From: Epiperipatus broadwayi
Taxonomy: Eukaryota > Onychophora > Udeonychophora > Euonychophora > Peripatidae
Assembly (NCBI GenBank): GCA_028023455.1
Contig: JAQFVV010000072.1
Span: forward strand, 4,964,214-5,028,213
Reading direction: 5' to 3'
DNA length: 64,000 nt
Of the stretch, positions 11,240 through 22,638 are shown in pieces. The notes beneath the pieces were generated by a model. That model worked only from the letters and a program-made list of their open reading frames with translations. It did no database searches and was not told the origin of the DNA. The stretch's first letter is position 1, and each line of letters starts with the position of its first letter. Both the position numbers and the translations under genes were made by a program.

Positions 11240-12050
11240 TGCTTCAAAGGCAACCATCGTGAAATCAAAACTAAAATGTATATTTATAGTGATTGTAAAA
11301 AGAAGAGAAAATGGAAATTGTAAAAACATTTTAATTTAAAAGTTTTGTTGAGATAAGTTTTTTTTTTTTGCTTTGTTTGTTTTAATCTGTTTTAAAAGCA
11401 GAAACTCATTTTCTAATTTATTAAAATTAGATAAAGAAAAAATAAGTGAATACACTTAATACTGGAATTACCAACCCTTCATTCAAAATGCAGAAACTAC
11501 TCACCTTAAAGAATCCTATTAAAAGTATGCAGTGTAAGCCATCTAACACAAACCCTGGAGCTTGAAATTGTGCCATCATGAACACGTCCTAAAAGATAAG
11601 TTCGAAACTGATCCCGAAGATTCTCTTCATGCTTCCCGACCAGATTAATGGAGATCAAAAAGCGCAGTAATGTACTTCCTATAGAACTAAAACCTTGCAT
11701 ACACCACTGGACTCAACCAGGTGGTAAAACAAGCCTGGAGGGTAAATGAACATTTTCAATTTTAACCAGGGCTGAAATCTCTAAGCTTTATACTCAAAGA
11801 AAAGAAATATGGACATATGATAGGCATATTCCTAATGATTTAGATATTATTAATAGTTTATAAATATTTTTTTTATTAGATGTATTTTTTTTAAACCTAT
11901 AAATTGTAGCAAATTTAGTTTAAAATTTCAATTTTTATCATTTCATCAGAGAGTGTATTGTGAGTTGATATTTTATATTCTTTGTTTGTACTTATAATAC
12001 GCTTTAAACGTATATGGGTGAAGTTAATAAAAAATTTCACAAATAAACAA
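11240..12050. other. No gene seen
   Basis: A 64-codon minus-strand frame (11506-11700) lies in slightly richer sequence but has no recognisable domain. The rest is AT-rich. Confidence 0.4.
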
Positions 12051-12054
12051 AGTT

Positions 12055-12310
12055 TAGCTTAGCACTTTCAGAGCGTGTTTACTCCATATTCATAGCCATT
12101 ATTATATATTAAACATAATGAATGCAAATTTATACAAATCATTATCCTGTTCATTTTCTAGATATTGTAAAGCAAGCATCCCTTCAATTGATGGTGTTTG
12201 GATCGTTGGCAATGAAATACGCTTCTTTTATTTTTTTTTGGTGTCATTTCCTTTTTTTTTTTTTTGCAAACAATTTCAGTGCTAGAAGGTTCAAATTTAT
12301 GATTAAATGC
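12055..12310 (+). repeat. Dispersed repeat, copy 1 (second copy at 33280)
   Basis: Shares an ordered series of matches with 33280-33500: a TTTAGCnCTTTCA-like start, CATATTCATAGCCAT, GATGCAAATTTATGCAAAT-like, and a stretch ending GCTTCTTTTAT. No coding signal. Ends and class are not defined. Confidence 0.5.
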
Positions 12311-12319
12311 TTTTGGATG

Positions 12320-13090
12320 TTTGTTTTTCTTTTATATTATTAACTATTGTTAAAAGCTTTGGCAGGTAATAGTAGTTTTTCTTTTTAGATCACCTACCCC
12401 CTTTTATTCTAATCTATTTTAGTTTAATGTGTGTTCGCATTTCTTGCAAGCCGTAATTTGTTTGGCTAGTGATTTATTGATTATATAGTTCTGTTTTTCT
12501 TAAGCCATAAAGATTTTGTTTTCTTCTATTTCAGATTATGTAAAATCATAATCTTTTCTCTTTGCTTGTACGGTGGCAATGTTAAGCGTCATCTTGTAAC
12601 ATGAGCTCTTATGAGTGTTTTCGGAGCATATGACATCCTTGTTTTGTATACCATTGTTTTACGGGATTAAAAAAAGCTTGCTTCATGCTGATCATTTCCT
12701 TCCATACAAGATCATCTTTATTAAAAGCTCTAATAAAGGAAAGTGGAAATGAGTAGATAGATCGCTGGCAGAAAGATTCAGATAAATCGTTTAATTCTTA
12801 TGTGAGAAAACAAAATTATCTGCCAAAGTATTTGATAAACCAATATTCACTTGCACTCTCAGACAAAGAAAGGTGGGGAATTTAGGTCAAACTTTTATAT
12901 TTTGTTTGACTAATATTTTTGAATTTCAATAAAACTTAAAAATTATTTATAATTATTTTTGGCTGATATTCGTTTTTATGCCCTGTCCCTCAATTGTCTG
13001 AACCATGTTTAAGATCTCTTTCTCTCCCTGAGTTTAGATGGCAGCATTTGTATTCGTCATCATTAACTTTTTGATCACCGTAAATCAAAT
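12320..13090. other. No gene seen
   Basis: AT-rich, with T-runs. Possibly continues the repeat that starts at 12055, but matches become too weak to claim. Confidence 0.35.
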
Positions 13091-13097
13091 TTTCTAT

Positions 13098-14331
13098 GCG
13101 ATGTGATGTATTGTGATTTCTCCTTATACGGAGTCAGGAATCTCTTAGCAACTATGCCCAGAGGAACCTGATAGCCACTTTAACTTCCCTTTCCATTCCC
13201 ACCCTAAGTTTTCCCACATCCTTCTCTGTCCTGCTCCATCCCATTTCCACAACATAATCTTTGTCAACTCCATGATTTTTATATCTAAACCCCCTTATCT
13301 TTTACCAAACCCAGCATAAAAACCAATAACTCACTTTCTGTATAATCACTTTGTTTATATTTATTCTTCCACAACTTCATTATTTATACTCTTTCTGCTG
13401 TCAGGCATTTACATTCAATTAACAGATGGCAATATTTGTTATGCCTTCCTTACATAACTTGCAAACTAAATCACCCACATTTTTACATTTATATGTATAT
13501 TCCTTTGTTGCTAAAGATCCCGTTCGAACCTTAAATAGTAAACTACTTTCCTTGCTATTATCATAAATTAATTTGCACCCAATATTCTGTTTACTTCTAT
13601 ATATATTTAAACTCTTCTTACTCTCCATACTAGTTCTCCATGTCTCCAAATCCCTATTCTTTATTAATACATCTATTCTTCTATTCCATTTCTTAGCACT
13701 ATAACGATAAACAATTCTCTTTATACAATCATCCCATCTTTTGTATAAGTTTACTGATATAAATTCTTTATCCATATCTTCTGCATATTTCATTACCTTT
13801 CTTGCCTATCTTTTGCCTGCCCTTTACTCATAACCCATTTAAATACTATTTTGGCTGTACTTTTATTACCAATAAACTGCAATCTACCGAACATTTTTAT
13901 TTGCTTTTTTCATCTCATATAAAAATTTGACAATCCCATTTCTCCTTGAATTGCCTCCTTTGCCATCCATACATCTGCATTTAATGCATAACTTCCTTTT
14001 TCTCTTTGTACTTTTTCTAAGTAATCTAATACCTCTTTACTAACACATAACGCGTCGGTACCCTATGTTAACTCTGCTACTGGCACTCCCTTCCATACAA
14101 TTCTAGATACATCATACTTATTATATGAAAACACTGTTAATTTTTTTATAAGTTCCTTTCTTTTCTTTGATTCATTCATCAATTTTTTCTCCCATTCATC
14201 CAAGCAATTTCTCTAATTACTGAAGACAATTCCCAAATAGTTATATCTATTTACCACAGGTAACTTTATATTCCCCAATAAGAATACTTTGTCTTTTCTT
14301 TCCCCAGTATTAATCATCATTATTTTTGTCT
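13098..14331 (-). pseudogene. LINE-L, 5'-truncated copy (3'-most of three)
   Basis: The minus strand encodes the end of a non-LTR reverse transcriptase. The thumb region near 14230-14330 is followed by the C-terminal region, an open stretch of 124 residues at 13419-13793 containing RSKQNIGCKLIYDNSKESSL and then a Cys-rich end (CKLC). Several frameshifts separate the pieces. The 3' end of the insertion is the ACATCACAT-type tail at 13098. The element is cut off upstream exactly where the tail of the next copy begins (14332). Confidence 0.75.
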
Positions 14332-15027
14332 ATGTGATGTGATACACTGTGACTTCTCCTTAAACAGAATCAGGAATCTCTCAACAACTATGTCCAGAGA
14401 AACCTGTTAGCCACTTTACCCTCCCTTTCCATTCGCCACTCTAAGTTTTTCCATAATCTGCTCCATCCCATTTCCACAACATAATCTTTGTCAACTCCAT
14501 GGCCTTTATATCTAAATCCCTCTTATCTTTTCCCAAACCCAGCATAAAAATCAATAACCCACTTTCTGTATAATCATTTTGTTCATATTTATTCTTCTAT
14601 AACTTCATTATTTGTATCCTTTCTGCTTTCAAGCATTTACATTCAATTAACAAATGCCTAATATTTTCTATGCCTTCCATACACAATTTACAGACTAAAT
14701 TACCCATATTTTTCCATTTACATGTATATTCTCTTGTTGCTAAAGATCCCGTTCGAGCCTTCAACAATAAACTACTTTCCTTGCTATTATCATAAATTAA
14801 CTCACACCCAATGTTCCGTTTACTTCTATATATATTTAAACTCTTTTTACTCTCCATACTAATTCTCCATCTCTACAACTCCCTATTCTTTATTAATGCA
14901 TCTATTCTTTTATCCCATTCCTTACCACTATAACACTCAACAATCCTCCTAACACAATCATCCCATCTATTGTACAAATATACTGATATAAATTATTTAT
15001 CCAAATCTTTTGCATACTGTATTATCT
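14332..15027 (-). pseudogene. LINE-L, short 5'-truncated copy (middle of three)
   Basis: Starts at its own 3' tail (CACAGTGTATCACATCACAT on the minus strand) and runs back only to the KDLDK region. The frame 14597-14857 reads GCELIYDNSKESSLL, then CKLCMEGIENIRHLLIEC, a C-x2-C...H-x4-C zinc-knuckle-like end typical of several LINE clades. It lacks the reverse transcriptase core. Confidence 0.75.
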
Positions 15028-16465
15028 TGATGTGATGTATTTGGCTTCTCCTTAAACGAAGTCAAGAATATCTCAGCAATTATGCCCAGATAAACTTGTT
15101 AGCCATTTTATTCTCCATTCCCCACTAAGTCTTCCCATATTCTGCCCCATCCCAATTCCACAACATAATCTTTGTCAACTCTATAGCCTTTATATCTAAG
15201 ACCCCCTTATCTCTTCGCAAACCCAACATAAAAACTAATAACTCACTTTCTGTATAGTCACTTTGTTCATGTCTATTCTCCCATAACTTCATTATCTGTA
15301 CTCTTTCTGCTTTCAAGCATTTACATTCAATCAACAGGTGCCTAATATTTTCTATACCTTCCTTACACAATTTGCACACTAAATTATCCATGGTTTTCCA
15401 TTTACATGTATATTCTCTTGTTGCTAAAGATCCCGTTCGAGCCTTAAATAATAAACTACTTTCCTTACTATTATCATAAATTAACTCGCATCCAATATTT
15501 CGTTTACTTCTATATATATTTAAACTCTTCTTACCCTCCATACTAGTTCTCCATCTCTCCAACTTCTTATTTTTTATTAATGCTTCTATTCTTTTATCCC
15601 ATTCCTTATCACTATAACACTCAACAATCCTCCTAACACAATCATCCCATCTTTTATACAAGTATACTGATATAAATTCTTTATCCAAATCTTTCGCATA
15701 CCGCATTACCTTTCTCACCCATCTTGTTACCTGCCATTTACTCTTAACCCAATTGAACACTATTTTTGCTATTCTTTTACTATCCATAAACTGCAACCTA
15801 CCAAACATTTTCATTTTACTTTTTACATCTCTCATATAAAAACTTGACCATCCCATTTCTCCTTGAATTGCCTCCTTTGCTGTCCACATCTCTGCATCTA
15901 ATGCATGTCTTCCTACTTCCCTTTGTACTTTCTCTAAATAATCTAAAACCCTTTTACTAACGCATAATGCATCATTACCATATGTTAACCCTGCTACTGC
16001 AACTCCCTTCCATACTATTCTAGATACATCTTATTTATTATATGAAAATACTGTTAGTTTCTTTACCAAACCCTTTCTTTTCTTTGCTTCATTAACCAAT
16101 TTTTTCTTCCATTCATGCAAGCAATTTTCCTGATTACATAAGATGATTCCCAAATACCTATATCTATCCACCACACTTAACTTTATATCTTCCAATAAAA
16201 ATTCTACATCTTCTCTTTCCCCAGTATTAATGATCATTATATTTGATTTTTCTTCACTAAATTTAATCCTCATCTCTTTACCCACCCTTGCACATGTCCT
16301 CAACATAATTTCCATATCTTCTCTTCTTTCTGCACACAAAATGATATCATCTGCAAAAAAAAAAAGACCCGACAAAATATATACTCCCTTGCCACCTATT
16401 AATGCTATCTCTACCCCTCTTCCTAGTCTTTCTATTGCTTTCTTCACCTTTCTCAACAATGGCCT
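15028..16465 (-). pseudogene. LINE-L, longest minus-strand copy: reverse transcriptase C-half
   Basis: Two open stretches in one frame, 16465-16031 and 15889-15125, joined by a readable region with a TAA near 16032. The order from the N-side is PLLRKVKKAIERL, the catalytic FFADDIILC near 16350, KFSEEKSNIMIIN, YRYLGIIL near 16160 (thumb), LTYGNDALC, AIQGEMGWSSF near 15850, then CKLCKEGIENIRHLLIEC near 15330 as a zinc-knuckle-like end. It is cut 5' of motif B. This is the best-preserved LINE-L coding piece. The clade is not assigned; the GEMGWSSF-type segment occurs in LINE proteins of many invertebrates. Confidence 0.82.
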
Positions 16466-16484
16466 AGTGGCGCCCTCAGTGTTA

Positions 16485-16760
16485 AAAAAGTGTGGAGTGT
16501 CCAGTACAATATAGATAGCGAAATACCACATTTTATCAGTTGGCCCAAATCACAATACTAAACAATGATAAAGCTATATGTAAGAGATTGTGATCTGAGT
16601 CAACTGATGGGGTATCATTTATCTTTTTCACTTATCTTTGGTCATATGTTTATGATTACACTCCTCCACAAAGGGTTAAAAGTGGATTGAAACCAGTCTT
16701 ACCTTGTGTGAGAGTGATGTAGTGAAAATTATACTCAGAAATATCCCCACTAGCATACAT
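16485..16760. repeat. HH-1 inverted pair, both ribozymes deleted
   Basis: The minus arm (about 16505-16560) reads GGGCCAACTGATAAAATG and the plus arm (about 16585-16630) reads GAGTCAACTGATGGGGTATC. Each keeps the start of the CUGAUGA box but has lost the stem II hairpin. The plus body to 16740 (CTTGTGTGAGAGTGATGTAG) is standard HH-1. The two arms meet over a short ATGATAAAGCTATATG centre. Confidence 0.65.
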
Positions 16761-17097
16761 TGCCATAGTGGATAATAGCTCATGCTTTGTTACAATACAC
16801 TGCATGCCAATTCTTTGCTATATTCTATTGGTAACTTATTCTTTGATTCTATTGTTATTTCATTTTTAAGACTGCTTTTTTTACTCATCTAACTTTCTAT
16901 TATAAATTCTCTCTCTCTCTCCCTCATTGCATTTATTTTTTAACAGACTTGTTTGGATTTTTTACCTGTTAAACATGTCAATTTATTATTATTCTCTCTG
17001 CATAATCTTCTATTCATTTCATTATTTATATTTTTTCATTTTTTCCTCTTTCTCTAATTATACATTATTTAATTAAAATTTATACATCTCATTATTT

Positions 17098-17480
17098 TGA
17101 CTATTATTGATCCATTTCAGGATGAAAGGTTTTTCCAAGTTTAATCCTATTTCCCTAATCCCTATTTTCTTTTCTCCACAACACATTAGCAAACTTCTTT
17201 ATTTCAACATGCATCTCATATCTCTTTCTATATCTTTTGCAATCTATCTTTTGGGATAAACTTTAAGACCACCTGTCTTCTAGCAATAAAAGACCATCTT
17301 CATTTCAATTTTTTAATTCTTTCAATAATGTCAATGATACCTCTTTGTTCTTGCATCTGTTTTGTTTTTGATCTCTTCTAGTTACTCCTAACATACATCT
17401 TTCCATACTTTATTAAGTAGTCTAAAGTCTCTGAATTGCTCTTCTGTCAAGTGTCTTAGATCCATAAATCAAAACTAGTA
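17098..17480 (-). pseudogene. RTE-A 3' end: reverse transcriptase C-terminus
   Basis: The minus strand reads LVLIYGSKTLD (for L-x-YG-x-E-T-W) near 17480, then IIDIIERIKKLK and RWSFIARR near 17300, the segment that in RTE-type LINEs reads as a DVIERI-x-x-LKW-RW-x-GH-x-ARR motif. Several stops are present. The 3' end at 17098 matches the ends at 39051, 43490 and 58780. It continues into 17860-20900 across an inserted repeat. Confidence 0.65.
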
Positions 17481-17569
17481 AAACATGTTTATTAAAAACC
17501 TTTTTCAAACACATAAACATATTTTGTCAAAATAAGAGTCTTAGATCACATGACCCTATTCTCTTAAGC

Positions 17570-17780
17570 TTGTAAGTTATAAACAATGAGGATTGCCAAT
17601 TCCTCAACAAGCTTTGTGATAAATGCTTAGCCAAAGAAAGCATTTAAAATATCTCTGGCAAGAAACCCCAACCCCCCACCCAAACCCCTGACCATGGTTT
17701 AATGCTTTGGCACTCCTCAGAGAAGTGCCAGGGTAGGTTCAGACACTAGATCTAAAAATACCAACCCAAAGCCAGCATTT
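17570..17780 (-). repeat. HH-2 repeat copy with nearly complete hammerhead
   Basis: Minus strand: CUGAGGA (17714-17720; position 7 is variable in hammerheads), stem II GUGC/GCAU with a CAAA loop, UAA in place of GAA (G12 changed to U), stem III ACC/GGU with an AU loop, and cleavage base C at 17690 (a GUC triplet). CUUCU before the core can pair with AGGGG after the cleavage site as stem I, and an outer CCC/GGG pair is possible. Only G12 is wrong, so this was recently a full ribozyme. It lies inside RTE-A. Confidence 0.7.
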
Positions 17781-17859
17781 ATCTAAAAGTTATTTAATTT
17801 TAATATTAAGTTATTTCTATCAAAAGCAATTTGTTTCAATTTAATTTTATAATTAATGT

Positions 17860-19313
17860 AACTCATTATTTGTTAGTTAACTTCTTCTAATTCATCATTT
17901 TCTTCTGAAAAAAATCTACTGAAGATTTCTATTTTTATCTGATAACTCTTGCAACATTTCATGAAGCTGTGAAGTATTATTTGCAAAAACAACCACACCA
18001 TTTGCAAAATCTAGATGACTTGAATAATCTTCATTTACTTTTATTCTTGTAGCTTAACTATTTTAATCACAAAATACCTCTTAAAATTGCAATAAAAAGT
18101 TTTGGAGATATTGAATCACTGTCATAATATCCTTCTCAAAGTTAATCTTCTAAGTATTACGATGTAATATAATCATTGCTGTTACATTTTATAAATATTT
18201 ATTATCCTAGGTCTATATTTTGATGATCCAATGCTTTAATCAATATAGAAATGCTTATAGAATCAAATGCTATTTCGTAATCTATAAATCCAAAGCATAA
18301 TAGCATTTCGTATTCATTTGTCCTTTCTATCATTTCTTTTGATAGTTGAATGTGATCCATTGTAGTTCAATCACTTTTAAATCCAGTTTATTCTTTTGGT
18401 TGGTTAAAATCTAAAATTTGCTATAGACAAGTTGTAATTATCTCAGTAAAGATTTTGTGGAGAACTGAATAAAGACTGGTAGATCTGTAATTTCTAATAT
18501 GTCTTTATCATCTTTGTTAAATATCAATATTATTACTGCATTCTTCCTATTATCTGATACATCTTTATTATTTAGATACTTGTTATATTATTCTGCCAAT
18601 ATTTTTCCTATTTCTTTACTTTTTTTAAGGTATCAGTTATAATTCTACCATTTCCTGGAACTTTTACCTTTTCATAGATTTAATGGAATGTCTCGTTTCT
18701 TCATTTAAAATATTGGATAATTCAGAAAATTTAATAATTGTAGGGGATACTTTGTTTTTTTTTTTGTTCTTTATTACTATATAATTCTTTATAGAACTTG
18801 TTCCCACATGTTGTGAAATCAAATTGTTTTTATAGTAATCATTTCATCTTTTTTCTTATTGCGGAAATAAGTTTCCTACCAATAACATGATGTTGTTTTA
18901 CATTTTTTGGTATTTTTATTATCTTCTGTAACTTTCCTTGTTTAATTCACAATTATTTATTTTTTTAGCATTATTAACTCGTTTTCATACCATTTTTCAA
19001 ATCTCTTGATATCCAATTCTTTTTAATGATTTATTTTTATATTCTTTCTTTTCTTCATATTCTTACATTGTTTTGTCTCAGTAGAAAAGCTATTGGTAAA
19101 AGTTTTTTTTTTTTTTTTGTATTAATTATCTTAGATGCAGTTCTTAATAGAATATCAGTTTTCTTCTTATTAATTTCATTCAAATCTGAATCATTTTTAA
19201 AACTTGTTAATACTTAAAAATGATTTGCAAGTTCTAATTTAAATTCATTGAAATGTTACTGTAAGTTAGGAATATCAACTATTGATATTTTTTATATTTG
19301 CGTATAATAACCC
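17860..19313 (-). pseudogene. RTE-A reverse transcriptase domain (decayed)
   Basis: On the minus strand: GFIDYEIAFDSISIS near 18230-18300 is motif A (F-x-DYEKAFDS), DSISPKLFIAIL near 18085-18125 is motif B, and an FADGVVVF-like remnant near 18000-18030 is the catalytic box. The order is right for a LINE running on the minus strand, with the fingers upstream near 18500-18700. Stops and frameshifts are frequent. Confidence 0.7.
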
Positions 19314-19443
19314 CTTCATATACACTTTATTGCAAAAAACTTTTTTTTAATGATTCCTTTATTTTCCTGACAGTTTCGACTATCCTGCAGTCATCATCAG
19401 AGTGATCTTAAAAAAAGTTTTTTGCATTAAAGTGTATATGAAG
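19314..19443 (-). repeat. Hairpin with central hammerhead-like core (HH-3)
   Basis: Arms 19314-19350 and 19408-19443 are inverted copies (about 35 bp, CTTCATATACACTTTA outermost). The minus strand between them reads CTGATGA (19394-19400), one extra U, a GACT/AGTC stem closing GCAGGAT, then GAAAC and TGTC. These are hammerhead core boxes in the right order, with the long arms in the place of stem I. Stem III would have almost no loop, so single-copy cleavage is doubtful. The extra U and the weak stem III are the main arguments against. The element interrupts RTE-A. Confidence 0.6.
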
Positions 19444-19960
19444 AAATGCAAAGAAAGTAAAAGAAGAAAAATAAGATATTTTTATAATAATTTTTGTCTC
19501 TCTAGATTTGCATTAACACATACATATCTTACATCTCACAAATTGCTGATCACTTCCTGTGTTGATTTTATTAAGAACCTTACACTTTTGAAATATATAT
19601 TTTCTGTTAATCAAAATGCAATCCAATTCTACTGCATTTTCATTTGAATGCATTCGATTTGACATTTTTTTTCAAAACAAAGATTCATAACATACAGTTT
19701 GTCTTTTTGTTGTTGCTTTTTTTATGAATTCCACTAGCTTCTTTTCTCTCTCATTTCTATCATTATAACAAAATTTATTACCAGTACTTTCATCTTACAA
19801 TCATTTACCAATTCTAGCACAAGTCTCCCATATCAATTTTAAAATATTTTTGGATCTTATCAAAAGCATTTTATACATCTATGTAAAATCGTTACTACTT
19901 CATCACTATGAGAACTTGTCGGGGCATAAACCTGAATTATCCGTATTTGGTATTTTCCAT
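19444..19960 (-). pseudogene. RTE-A linker and endonuclease C-part
   Basis: Parallels 50510-50950 base for base in many stretches. In the 50.5-kb copy the minus strand reads a GYDDRNERPQ-like segment (for G-x-FGYG-x-RNERG), an endonuclease signature of RTE LINEs. Broken frames here. Confidence 0.6.
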
Positions 19961-19962
19961 TA

Positions 19963-20250
19963 AGTTGAATAACTAATAATTTTATTAGTCACTCATCAGA
20001 CAGAGTGACAAGATTAGTTAGTTATTCAACTTAATGAATAATATCTCTCTCATGCAAGGTAAGGACTAGTTTCTATACACTTTTAACACTTTATAGAGGA
20101 GTGTAATCATAAACATATGACCTAAGATGGGGAAAAGATGTATGATCCCCACAAGGTTTTAACAGTGGATAGAAACCAGTACCTATCTTGCATGAGAGTG
20201 GTGTAGTGAAAATTACACTACAGAAATATTATTCATTAAGTTGAATAACT
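19963..20250. repeat. HH-1 inverted pair inserted in RTE-A; ribozyme part missing
   Basis: The minus arm (to about 20153) has the HH-1 body and stops at ATGATCCCCA just before the ribozyme. The plus arm (20155-20235) has GTTTTAACAGTGGATAGAAACC and then GTGGTGTAGTGAAAATTACA. The LINE segment CATTAAGTTGAATAACTAA occurs on both sides (19959-19977 and 20231-20250) and once more, inverted, inside the left arm (about 20014-20033). Confidence 0.6.
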
Positions 20251-20905
20251 AATCTTGTCACTCTGCCTGATATCCAACAATCTCCACAGTATCACTCTTC
20301 TACTTTTTATTTGTAATGAATCTCACTCCACTTTGTACCTTCTTTGTAATGAAATACATGCACTATTTAAATCATTTGTTTCTTCATTTTTTTGTCTATC
20401 ATCACAAAATCCATTAATGCCCCGTTTAATATTAGACAGTTCTTCCAATTTATGCAATCTTTTTTCTTATCTAAATAAAAGCTGTTGAACGGCTACTTTG
20501 TCCAACAACCACTACTTTGATTGGCATCTTTACAAGTCCTTGGAATAAGAATCATAATTTAGTTTTATTTATTATTGTTGAGAATATCTGTTTTAAAAAA
20601 AGGTTATAATTCACACATATATTTATCTTATCTTCAAGAAAACTGAACTTATATTTCAGTAAGAAACTATCCGGCATCTGAGAAGAAAGATGATGTTCTT
20701 GATCTTAAAATCAGAGATTAAAAGCTAGCTGATGTATATTGATGAGCAGCCAATCCATCTATACATTACATGAATAATCATGTAGTAATGACAACTGCAA
20801 ATGGAAAGAACACAAGGAATAAACATGAAAAATTCATCTTGATCAGTTCCTTTAAGATCTCGGAAGAGAAATCAAAGGGCCTCCTTTCAGCTAACAGCAA
20901 ACTTC
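20251..20905 (-). pseudogene. RTE-A endonuclease N-part and 5' region
   Basis: Matches 470-1620 and 50960-51620. The minus strand is the beginning of the endonuclease open reading frame and its leader. No intact frame. Confidence 0.6.
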
Positions 20906-20909
20906 TTTC

Positions 20910-22155
20910 TGCAGTTTAAAATTATACGGTAATTTATATTTTTATAACTTTAATATCTTCATGACCCTTTACAGGTCAAACTGCAAACTACTGTAGCAAC
21001 ATTTTTGATCCAATCATCATCTAAGCATTTCTAATGGATTCAATATCTGATCAGGCCTTATCGCAATAGAAAACCTAGTCAAGATCACAAAACGGATTTG
21101 CAATTCAAAACTATGTCAAAAAGCATATATAAGTCCTAGAAAAGTTTGCTAGATCTGTAATATAAAACCACCCATTAAAACAATATCCACACAAAGATAT
21201 TTTCACGTATTACCACTAAACAAAAAACATATAAAGATGGTCTCGACATAAATTTCATAGACAGTTTTGAAGAATCCAAAATTAGCCTTCAAGTTCAAAG
21301 TGGCACTTTGAAATATCTTATATTAAGAATTTGGATTCAGGATCAATAATCTCAATTATATTTAAAAGAATCTGGGCAGCAATTAATAATAGTAAAATTA
21401 CAACTGGCAGTAAAACAATAGTATTTAGAGACCAAGTTATAATAAAAATTACAAAAAGGAATAAAACATCTCATCTGCTCTGTATTATTTGGACCAAGAA
21501 ATGTAGCACCTTAATGGTCCTCAACTGATTCATTCACGTATATGAATCAGATCAACAATATAAACAAACATTTAAAAAAAAAATGTCCAGAAATATTTGA
21601 TTAAAAAAAGCCCTCGATATTATATTGAATTACCAGTTTATTTCCAAGTAAATAAATAAAAATCAAGTTTATAAGTGGTCATGTAGACCCTTAATATTTG
21701 CCTTATCTGCTGACTCAAGCAAAACGAAAGCACATTATGATACAGATTCCACGGTTCTGTGTTTTAGTGTGGTGTCAACATTAAAAAGTTCATGCTATTA
21801 TGAAGGACTACAAATCTTCATAATGAAAACCAGTGAGAGAAATCTGTATCTCGGGCATAAAGACCAGATGAACTTTAGAAGCGAGAAAGCTAACGTAGAT
21901 GAGAGGCAATATTTTAAGAAGATGGTCAAGAACCACATGCCATCCAAGATACCTTGTAACTAGAGTAGCTTTATCCTGGTGAGAGGGTTGGGGAAATATA
22001 ATGGTTGGTTTAACAAGCTGGGGAAAAGGAAATAGGAAATGCCAGATCTTCAATTAATTCATCAGTAATAATGCAGCTGATAAAACAACAAACTAATCAC
22101 AATGAAAGAATTTATAATCCATTTTTACATACAGGCCTGCAGTTATCAAATATGT
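20910..22155. other. No recognised gene
   Basis: A slightly GC-richer stretch at 21700-22050 carries open frames on both strands (plus 21769-21963, minus 21808-22053), neither with a recognisable motif nor good splice context. It could hold an exon, but this cannot be shown. Confidence 0.35.
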
Positions 22156-22161
22156 AGAAGT

Positions 22162-22421
22162 ATAAACAGAGCAAAACTCTCCATACAGTATTGCCACCTG
22201 TGCTAAACAGAGTAATCAATGGATGCCAGAAGGCTTGTGCATAAAATCCCCATCTAGGCACCTGTGCTAAACAGAGTAATCAATGGATGCCAGAAGGCTT
22301 GTGCATAAAATCCCCATCTAATGCCTAGATGGGGATTTTATGCACAAGCCTTCTGGCATCCATTGATTACTCTGTTTAGCACAGGTGGCAATACTGTATG
22401 GAGAGTTTTGCTCTGTTTATC
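22162..22421. mobile_element. Foldback (MITE-like) element with a tandemly duplicated left arm
   Basis: The left arm (22162-22260) starts ATAAACAGAGCAAAACTCTC and is nearly perfectly inverted at 22322-22421. Within the left arm a 61-bp segment is repeated with a 64-bp period (22195-22255 and 22259-22320). A TA dinucleotide flanks both ends, as for Tc1/mariner-type MITEs, but that is weak evidence in AT-rich DNA. The second family member is at 23855-24100. Confidence 0.75.
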
Positions 22422-22638
22422 AACAATTAATGTGCTAATATAGGAAATGTGATCATGTGATGCTTAATGGTTTATGTAGAAGTATACATCTAGAGATTAC
22501 TATACCATCACAGATACGCAAGGCATACACTTAGATCATGAACCAGTATGGCAGCAAACATTGTTAACTGAAATGTACCATAAAATATGCAATAAACGAG
22601 TGTTTAATTAGAATATATCAAAAACCCAATAAATACAC

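Noticed and set aside
11942-11975. Extra hammerhead candidate (TTTCATCAG)
   Set aside because: A CUGAUGA complement is present but no stem II or GAAA follows at a workable distance.
16143-16514. 123-codon plus-strand open frame
   Set aside because: Antisense shadow of the LINE-L reverse transcriptase.
22195-22320. Two direct repeats resembling a minimal CRISPR unit
   Set aside because: A tandem duplication within a foldback arm; no spacers, and the genome is eukaryotic.
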